From positions 1-19,221 of the forward strand of contig JALSOX010000004.1 of NCBI GenBank assembly GCA_026986255.1: DNA of 19,221 nt, given 5' to 3'. The notes under the pieces are model-generated. The model made no database searches and was not told the origin of the DNA. It was given only the letters and a program-made list of their open reading frames with translations. Of the stretch, positions 14,635 through 19,221 are shown in pieces; the stretch's first letter is position 1, and each line of letters starts with the position of its first letter. Both the position numbers and the translations under genes were made by a program. This DNA is from Desulfurococcales archaeon. GTDB taxonomy: Archaea > Thermoproteota > Thermoprotei_A > Sulfolobales > NBVN01.

Positions 14635-15177
14635 ATGGCTTCCTTAACTATTACCCCAGGAAGGGTTAGCGATCGTGACTATGCTGACGATGCTTTAGTG
14701 GGTGAGTTAGCATACAACCTCGTGATAGCTGTCTCGTCAGCTAGGATTCTGGGCCGGCTAGGCTACAGTGAGTACTCAAGCGAGTTGCTAACCATCAGTA
14801 AGGCCTTGGCAGGCGAGATTGCATTATTACTGTATACAGGTTATTACGTAGACGGTCTTGCAAGCGAACTATCTGAAGCAATAAATCACGCTTGGATTGA
14901 TACGTACGATGATTTGGGATTCCTGGAGTTACTTCACAGGGCGATAGAGTTAAAGCAATTCATTGACAAAAATGTAGCATCAAGCAAGCATGCATTAAAT
15001 CTTCTCAACCTAATGACGAGGGTGTTCGGGATAAACCTAAGCCGCGGTGACTCGGTGTTGCTCAGCAAAATATACCGGAACCCTGAACCGCGGTTGGTTC
15101 TCCAAATGTTTTGCACGGCATTAGTAGTTGCCTTAGGTGGTTTAAGTGAGGGCGGGGGTAAGGTTGTCCAGGATTGA
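14635..15177 (+). CDS. Hypothetical helical protein, unrecognised
   Basis: A 180-residue, nearly all-helical protein (helices at about 20-42, 46-70, 72-90, 96-112, 115-135 and 150-166) without membrane segments of clear length or any motif I know. Many leucines and alternating charges suggest a helical bundle, possibly a dimer or protein-partner module. A TATA-like TTATATGG (14593-14600) sits about 38 nt upstream of the ATG, with a G-rich stretch (GGGGCTTAGG) before it. Its 3' end overlaps the next gene, a C2H2 zinc-finger protein, by 32 nt, so the two are probably translated together and may form a complex (inference). Confidence 0.7.
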   Translation: MASLTITPGRVSDRDYADDALVGELAYNLVIAVSSARILGRLGYSEYSSELLTISKALAGEIALLLYTGYYVDGLASELSEAINHAWIDTYDDLGFLELLHRAIELKQFIDKNVASSKHALNLLNLMTRVFGINLSRGDSVLLSKIYRNPEPRLVLQMFCTALVVALGGLSEGGGKVVQD

Positions 15178-15481
15178 ATCACTTGCGGAAAGGCTGATAG
15201 AGTTTACTGCTAGGCGCGCTTCAGGTATACAGTTAGACATAGAGAAGCTGCAGGCAATAACCGGGCCTTCCATGCTTGACATAGCCTTAGGAGCCATTGA
15301 CACCGTGGCTAAGGAGACAACGAATGTGAGGAGAGGGCTACTATACTGCGGGCTCTGCAACAGAGGACCTTATACGAAACGAGGAATGTACTTACACTTA
15401 GTTAGGGTTCATAGATATGAGCTTAAAGTAATGCTTTTAGACGAGCTTCAGGCACGGATAAACAAAGCACGCATGCGCTGA
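15146..15481 (+). CDS. C2H2 zinc-finger protein
   Basis: A 111-residue protein, helical for residues 8-60, followed by one classical C2H2-type finger at 66-89: Cys68-x2-Cys71-x12-His84-x4-His89 in LLYCGLCNRG...HLVRVH. The C-terminal tail is a basic helix (92-111). Single-finger proteins like this are common in Thermoproteota and usually bind nucleic acid or protein partners; no target is known. Start choice: GTG at 15146 gives a 32-nt overlap with the previous gene, while TTG at 15164, preceded by GGGGGTAAGG, is a good alternative with only a 14-nt overlap. Either way it is tightly coupled to the helical protein upstream. The minus-strand ORF at 15142-15360 is a shadow. Confidence 0.78.
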   Translation: MRAGVRLSRIESLAERLIEFTARRASGIQLDIEKLQAITGPSMLDIALGAIDTVAKETTNVRRGLLYCGLCNRGPYTKRGMYLHLVRVHRYELKVMLLDELQARINKARMR

Positions 15482-15654
15482 AGTGCGCCGCGTCCTGAAA
15501 CCGGTCAAAAGGGATGGTTCCGCTCACCTCTCGCCATTGGAGTCATATCTCATCCCGGTCATTAATTAGTTATAGTTGAGAGTCAATAAAGTTACGTCTC
15601 TGAAGTACTACTGCCCGATCCAGGAGTAGGTAAGGAGAGCCGGGAAACAGTAGG

Positions 15655-15748
15655 TGGTAGCCGGGCGGGGATTCGAACCCCGGTCACGGGGGATCTCCCC
15701 ATATATTGGGCCAGAGCCCCGCATCCTTGGCCGCTAGACGACCCGGCT
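15655..15748 (-). tRNA. tRNA-Gln(CTG) with 18-nt intron
   Basis: On the minus strand the acceptor AGCCGGG (from 15748) pairs with CCCGGCT, and the D arm GTCT...GGAT, anticodon stem CGGGG/CCCCG and T arm CGGGG-TTCGAAT-CCCCG are all intact. The anticodon loop begins CTCTGG, giving anticodon CTG (glutamine codon CAG). An 18-nt intron follows position 37. CTCT pairs with GGAG to form the 4-bp central helix, with bulges GG^C and AT^C, and CCA/TGG closes the intron loop: a complete bulge-helix-bulge. The mature tRNA is 76 nt including a genome-encoded CCA at 15655-15657. The start AGCCGGG is characteristic of archaeal tRNA-Gln. Confidence 0.93.
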
Positions 15749-15772
15749 CCGTTTTACACTCACTTTAATCTT

Positions 15773-15782
15773 GAATTTAAGG
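15773..15782 (-). promoter_or_regulatory. TATA box of tRNA-Gln
   Basis: CCTTAAATTC on the minus strand, centred about 30 nt upstream of the first tRNA base. Confidence 0.45.
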
Positions 15783-15859
15783 TTTTCTTCAGCGTTGTCC
15801 TTGAGTTCTGTTAGCACAGAAATGACCTTTACAAATGTAGGGAATTTTTGTGAGGGTAG

Positions 15860-15949
15860 TGCCGCCGCGGGGATTCGAACCCCGGACCTCCGGATCTCCC
15901 AGGGCGGGCCGTATGAGTCCGGCGCTCCACCAGGCTGAGCTACGGCGGC
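15860..15949 (-). tRNA. Elongator tRNA-Met(CAT) with 16-nt intron
   Basis: On the minus strand GCCGCCG (from 15949) pairs with CGGCGGC; D stem GCTC/GAGC, anticodon stem CCGGA/TCCGG and T arm CGGGG-TTCGAAT-CCCCG are all intact. The spliced loop reads CTCATAA, anticodon CAT. The acceptor GCCGCCG with a standard D arm fits elongator Met; archaeal initiator tRNA begins with A paired to T, and a CAT-type tRNA-Ile2 is the remaining alternative. The 16-nt intron lies after position 37: CTCA pairs with TGGG as central helix, with 3-nt bulges TA^C and AG^A. The mature tRNA is 74 nt plus an added CCA, which is not encoded here. Confidence 0.92.
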
Positions 15950-15972
15950 ACCAATAAATGGCTATATTGCCA

Positions 15973-15982
15973 GTTTTTTAAG
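15973..15982 (-). promoter_or_regulatory. TATA box of tRNA-Met
   Basis: CTTAAAAAAC on the minus strand, centred about 29 nt upstream of the first tRNA base. Confidence 0.5.
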
Positions 15983-16084
15983 CTTTAACACTTTATGCCT
16001 TTATGTCTCTTTAAAAGACAATTCAGGATCCACATCTGAGACATACGTAATTGCGCAAGTGGCAGACTCTTAATAGGAGGAGAA

Positions 16085-16215
16085 ACGGCGGGACCCCAAC
16101 TTGGGAGGAGCTGCGAGGCCTCGCGGACCTCACTGCCCCTCCCAACGCGGTGGGCTTAACTTCCGGGATCTGACGAGTCCGGGTGTTTCCCCACCGCTAT
16201 GGTCGGGGCCGCCGT
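16085..16215 (-). rRNA. 5S ribosomal RNA
   Basis: The minus strand from 16215 begins ACGGCGGCCCC and ends CCGCCGT at 16085, giving the closing helix I. In between stand the hallmarks of archaeal 5S rRNA: AACACCCGGACTC, then TCCCGGAAGTTAAGCCC (loop B/helix III region), CGCGTTGGG, and a G/C-rich helix IV/V arm. Length is about 131 nt, slightly above the usual 120-130; the extra bases lie in the 3' domain arm. There is no 16S or 23S sequence nearby, so the gene is unlinked, as is usual in Thermoproteota. A TATA box lies 23-27 nt upstream, and two tRNA genes follow on the same strand. Confidence 0.96.
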
Positions 16216-16232
16216 ACTCTTTGTGTTTGAGT

Positions 16233-16242
16233 GGTTTTTAGG
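16233..16242 (-). promoter_or_regulatory. TATA box of 5S rRNA gene
   Basis: CCTAAAAACC on the minus strand, centred about 23 nt upstream of the 5S 5' end; it supports independent transcription of the 5S gene just behind the helicase stop codon. Confidence 0.5.
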
Positions 16243-16269
16243 CTTTTCTATCCTTATCTTAGGATGGAA

Positions 16270-18054
16270 TTACATGCAGTACTTCTTAACCGAGTATATG
16301 TTTCGGAGCACCACGTCCAGTACTTCTTCACGCACTATTGGGAACCTGTAGTGAAGGTTTACTAACTTGAATGCTCCTCCCGAGAGGGGGATTTCCGTCG
16401 ATGCTAAGATAGCTTTTATTCTCGCCCCTCTCCTTAGGATGCTTTTGAGGCGACGTGATGTTACCTCATACGTGCCTTTCACGGCCCTCTGCGCGTTTCC
16501 GTCTAGGAATGCCTTGATCTTCACGCTGAGTGAGGGATCCACCTCTAGGTATTCCTTAAATTCCTTCTGTAGAGTATCAAGGGACTCTACTGCCGCGTAC
16601 GTTTTACCTAGGTGTGTATAGATGTAAATCACGTCACCGTGTTCCGTCATTCTCCTGAGGGAAGCTCTCAATACATCCTCCGGCAGTTCCAGGACCTCCT
16701 TTAACCATTCCAGCGGCATGGGCTGTTCCTCAAGGACACTAAGTATCTTAGCCCGCGTAGTCCTCCTCCAGAGTTCCTCGATGACTTCCTCATTAACTGG
16801 CACATCAACGCCAGCCTTCCGTGCCTGCTCTATTGAGTCCACGAAGCTATCCGTGTCAATAGTGTGGGGAGTTATGATGTAGGCCACAAATTTTGGTGGT
16901 CCTTGCACGGATGTTGCCCTGAGTATCCGGCCATGCCTCTGAATGAACCTTAGTGGGCTGGCAACGCTGCTCCAGATTACCAGGAGGTCTGCCTCAGGTA
17001 GGTCTAAGCCTTCCTCTCCAGCACTCGTTGATACCATCACCTTGACGGCGCCGGACTTAACCCTCCTTAGCACTTCCCTTATGTTCGCCTCGATGTTTGA
17101 TTTCCCGCATACTAGCACAGAATTATACATCCTCAATTCTGAGGCGACATACTTCGCTACCGCAACCCTCTCTATGAATATTATGGCTTTGCGGAAGCCC
17201 TCATGATCCCTAAGAACCCTCACTAGCGAGTCCATCTTATGGGCCGGTCTAACACCGGTCGTTAAGAGAGAATTAACGTCCTGCAACAAGTTGGCCAGTT
17301 TCGTGGGTTTCTTTAAACTCTCCGCTAACGCGAGAGCGCCGTCCCTTACGAACCACCTTATCGCTAGTTGAACTAAGCCCCTTTCCCTACCAGTTAAGTT
17401 ATTCCTCTTCCTCTCTAGCTCCTGCAGCAATTTCTCTTCGGCGTCGTTCAGCTCGGCCTCGTAGACTTCACCTATCCATCGTGGGACGTAGGGCTTTATT
17501 CGCGGATCGTCCCAACTCCAGACCCTTATTTCCCCTATGTACTCCTTTATCTCGGCTGCCCTGCTTGGCGGTATGTAGGCGCTGAGCCCTAACTTCTTTT
17601 TGAATAAATTCCTTGTAGCACGAATGAACTCTGCATACGCGTCCTTACCTGTGGTATGGTGGCACTCATCAACTACGATCGCATCGTATCCGGAATCCGT
17701 AACTTCACTAATGTCGTTTAGGGCTGTTTCGGGAGTTGCCACCGCTATTACCGCTTTACGCCATAACGTTACCCTATGTTTCTTAGGCACTACACCATAT
17801 ATGGGGACAGCCTTCAAGTTAGCTACATCCCTAAAGTACTTAGAAACCTGCTCCACCAGCACCCTGGTTGGCTCAAGGATCAATACCTTCCTTGCTCTAC
17901 GCTTAGAGAGTAGCTCCCTAACCCACATTACAGCTATCAGAGTCTTCCCTGAACCCGTAGGTAGCCCCAGTACAGCGCCGTCACGGGTAAGTGCCCACTT
18001 AAGAGCCTCAACCTGATACTCCCTGGGCTTGAGCAGTAAACGTGCTCCAGTCAT
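16270..18054 (-). CDS. Hef/FANCM-like superfamily 2 helicase
   Basis: A 594-residue SF2 helicase. Visible motifs: Q-motif region REYQ (11-14), Walker A LPTGSGKT (31-38), Ia EPTRVLVEQ (61-69), Ib ATPET (106-110), II DECHH (129-133), III LSA (157-159), V STSAGEEGLDLP (342-353) and VI QRHGRILR (372-379). The block WDDPRIKPYV (181-190) after motif III and the AEEGLD-type motif V are characteristic of the Hef/FANCM/MDA5 group. A winged-helix-like segment follows (about 433-490), then a basic region with no recognised domain. Euryarchaeal Hef has a C-terminal XPF-type nuclease; that is absent here, as in other crenarchaeal versions. The expected role is ATP-driven remodelling of forked or branched DNA at stalled replication forks. 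An EndoIV-like gene lies upstream on the same strand, 92 nt away. Confidence 0.88.
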   Translation of the reverse strand: MTGARLLLKPREYQVEALKWALTRDGAVLGLPTGSGKTLIAVMWVRELLSKRRARKVLILEPTRVLVEQVSKYFRDVANLKAVPIYGVVPKKHRVTLWRKAVIAVATPETALNDISEVTDSGYDAIVVDECHHTTGKDAYAEFIRATRNLFKKKLGLSAYIPPSRAAEIKEYIGEIRVWSWDDPRIKPYVPRWIGEVYEAELNDAEEKLLQELERKRNNLTGRERGLVQLAIRWFVRDGALALAESLKKPTKLANLLQDVNSLLTTGVRPAHKMDSLVRVLRDHEGFRKAIIFIERVAVAKYVASELRMYNSVLVCGKSNIEANIREVLRRVKSGAVKVMVSTSAGEEGLDLPEADLLVIWSSVASPLRFIQRHGRILRATSVQGPPKFVAYIITPHTIDTDSFVDSIEQARKAGVDVPVNEEVIEELWRRTTRAKILSVLEEQPMPLEWLKEVLELPEDVLRASLRRMTEHGDVIYIYTHLGKTYAAVESLDTLQKEFKEYLEVDPSLSVKIKAFLDGNAQRAVKGTYEVTSRRLKSILRRGARIKAILASTEIPLSGGAFKLVNLHYRFPIVREEVLDVVLRNIYSVKKYCM

Positions 18055-18146
18055 TCCTCAACGACCTGCCGGTAAGGGGAGGATGGGGAGGCTAATTACT
18101 CTTAAACATTAGACTGAGGAAAAACCCGGTATCGCGACTTTCACTT

Positions 18147-19028
18147 TTACAGGTGTTGAACCACCCTCTTCATGATTTCCGCGTATAGCGCTATGGAATC
18201 CTCATACTTAGTTTCAGGCACGCCTGTGTAGATTAGGTGCATCCTCAACGGCAGTTCCTTTTCGCGTACTTCCTTAATCATGAACCTTGCTAGGGCTTCA
18301 GCTAGGGGACCTACGCTGGGATAACCCTTACCTAGCGGCACCCTCTTCTTCAGTAATCGACGCCCAAAGTATATGCCGGTTACCTGTGCGAACCTTAAGC
18401 TCAGGAATCCTCGACTCAATGGCAACGCTTTCTTAAGTATGTTCGTCCAGAAAGCCATATTTGCCTCAGCATCGGCCCTGTGGAAGTTCCCGTGCTCGTC
18501 AACACCGGTTTCATACATGAACACGTTCTCAAGCTGGAGCGATATTATCACTCTATCACTACCTATGGACTCTATTATCGCTCTTATCTCATCGATGCTT
18601 CCTAACTGCCTTTTAGTATATGTTGTCTCTAATGATATGTAGATGTTCTGTGGCGCGTCCTTAAGCAGCTCCTTAGTGAACTCTGAGGCAAGCTCTATGT
18701 CTCTATCACCTCCGAAGGCCTTCCAACCTAAATGGATGTTGAACACCTCAGCCCCGGCGAGCGCGGCATTCCTTAGAGCCGCCCTCATAGCCTTCAGTAC
18801 TCTTTCGCTAACCGAGTTACTGAACGACACGACGTTGTAGTATGGTGCGTGCGCGGTTACCGTGGTAAACGCCTTACTAGCAAATTCCCGGTATGACTCA
18901 AAGTACTCAAGCCCTCTACTTCTCCTTGAAAAGTCGGCTGGGGGTATCTCCGTTAACTTCATGCCGAGGGTAGCAGCCTTACTAAGGGTGTGTAGTGAGT
19001 TGTAAGTACCCCAATCAAATAACAACAT
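18147..19028 (-). CDS. Endonuclease IV / xylose-isomerase-like TIM-barrel protein (divergent)
   Basis: A 293-residue protein of the AP-endonuclease-2 / sugar-isomerase TIM-barrel superfamily. Blocks matching endonuclease IV are VTAHAPYYN (57-65, with the first zinc His60), FNIHLGW (96-102, His99), ISLETTYTKRQLGS (131-144, Glu134) and a loop resembling the later zinc loop but ending VPLGKGYP (210-217). The Asp/His pair expected about residue 165-170 reads LQLENV, and the HxND...DxHH ligands are replaced by LRFAQ and LLKKR, so only about three of nine Nfo zinc ligands remain. It may be a non-classical enzyme or a DNA-binding relative. I chose ATG at 19028: a GGTGGGGG ribosome-binding site sits just before it, making the upstream TTG at 19040 unlikely. 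The Hef-like helicase follows on the same strand. Confidence 0.75.
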   Translation of the reverse strand: MLLFDWGTYNSLHTLSKAATLGMKLTEIPPADFSRRSRGLEYFESYREFASKAFTTVTAHAPYYNVVSFSNSVSERVLKAMRAALRNAALAGAEVFNIHLGWKAFGGDRDIELASEFTKELLKDAPQNIYISLETTYTKRQLGSIDEIRAIIESIGSDRVIISLQLENVFMYETGVDEHGNFHRADAEANMAFWTNILKKALPLSRGFLSLRFAQVTGIYFGRRLLKKRVPLGKGYPSVGPLAEALARFMIKEVREKELPLRMHLIYTGVPETKYEDSIALYAEIMKRVVQHL

Positions 19029-19058
19029 GTCCCCCACCAAGTAACTTTTGAATCAAGT

Positions 19059-19068
19059 AAATAATAAA
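19059..19068 (-). promoter_or_regulatory. TATA box of EndoIV-like gene
   Basis: The minus-strand TTTATTATTT is centred about 26 nt upstream of position 19037. A transcript starting there would carry the G-rich ribosome-binding site and the ATG at 19028, supporting the shorter start. Confidence 0.4.
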
Positions 19069-19152
19069 CATCACCCATTCACGAAATTATGAAACGCGTT
19101 GCGGGAAGGATAGTAAGTAAAGGAAGCAATCTCTTACGGAAATCCGGTTCTC

Positions 19153-19221
19153 CTAGCGTTTTCTCGGAGGTTGACCCTGCTTGGATATACTAATTGCGGA
19201 TCCTAGTTCAGGAACACCCTC
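19153..19221 (-). CDS. Possible C-terminal end of a gene entering from the right edge
   Basis: On the minus strand one frame is open for 22 codons from the window edge to a TAG at 19155-19153 and would end in a basic tail (SKQGQPPRKR); the other two minus frames hit stops within six codons. A basic C-terminus is common in nucleic-acid-binding proteins, but the stretch is too short to name or to prove coding. If real, its stop lies about 85 nt before the EndoIV-like gene's TATA box. Confidence 0.3.
   Translation of the reverse strand, partial: EGVPELGSAISISKQGQPPRKR

Noticed and set aside
15482..15654. Possible additional small RNA between the zinc-finger gene and tRNA-Gln
   Set aside because: No strong stem, C/D or H/ACA boxes or ORF could be made out; it looks like ordinary intergenic sequence.
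17600..18016. Plus-strand ORF of 138 residues
   Set aside because: It is antisense to helicase motifs I to III; Ser/Thr/Leu-rich shadow without any motif.
19089..19193. A 34-codon plus-strand ORF beginning MKRVAGRIVSKG, reminiscent of an archaeal Gar1 start
   Set aside because: It ends in a TAA after 34 codons and the residues after the first dozen do not follow the Gar1 pattern; no frameshifted continuation is convincing.
1..19221. CRISPR arrays, insertion sequences, integrase or toxin-antitoxin modules
   Set aside because: No regularly spaced direct repeats, transposase motifs, terminal inverted repeats or attachment duplications at the tRNA genes were seen.

Overview
The window reads as a chromosomal segment of a hyperthermophilic archaeon, most likely a member of the Thermoproteota (Crenarchaeota; Thermoprotei-like). 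The grounds are an isolated 5S rRNA gene not linked to 16S/23S, two tRNA genes with short introns at position 37/38 that fold into bulge-helix-bulge motifs, TATA boxes about 25-30 nt upstream of RNA genes, frequent GTG/TTG starts, and archaeal families (MptE, MptG, Lrp, Hef-like helicase, DUF447, DUF1614). The exact genus cannot be fixed by reading alone. No insertion sequence, integrase, CRISPR array or phage gene was seen, so this looks like core genome and not a mobile island.

Layout. 1-2966 (minus strand): a tight three-gene operon of a DUF447 flavin-reductase-like protein, an OPT/YSL-type transporter, and an unrecognised membrane protein cut by the left edge. 3015-6649: a pterin-cofactor block, with mptE and mptG overlapping on plus, a convergent MraY/GPT-type sugar-phosphate transferase on minus, and an MptN-like ATP-grasp glutamate ligase on plus. 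Together with DUF447 and a CitG-like protein at 10011-10844, this suggests synthesis of a tetrahydromethanopterin- or sulfopterin-type C1 carrier in an apparent non-methanogen. 6675-9050: an Lrp/AsnC regulator with a small partner gene, divergent from an ACT-domain threonine ammonia-lyase and its coupled small Cys-rich partner. 9197-12382: a DUF1614 membrane protein, the CitG-like gene, a rhomboid protease and a metallophosphoesterase overlapping it. 12507-15481: a RING-like zinc protein, two unrecognised proteins, a GC-rich structured non-coding segment, a YjbQ protein, and a helical protein overlapping a C2H2 zinc-finger gene. 15655-16215 (minus): tRNA-Gln(CTG), elongator tRNA-Met(CAT) and 5S rRNA, each with its own TATA box. 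16270-19028 (minus): a Hef/FANCM-like helicase preceded by an endonuclease IV-fold protein that lacks several zinc ligands. The right edge may hold the last codons of another minus-strand gene.

How the genes may work together. MptE would activate hydroxymethylpterin, MptG would make the ribofuranosyl-aminobenzene half, the CitG-like protein is a candidate for an unassigned ribosyl-transfer step, and MptN would add glutamate. The Hef-like helicase and the EndoIV-like protein form a plausible DNA-repair pair. The most unusual items are the structured RNA candidate at 13808-14007, the CitG-like/pterin link, the Asn-for-Asp change in the sugar-phosphate transferase, and the metal-ligand loss in the EndoIV-like protein.
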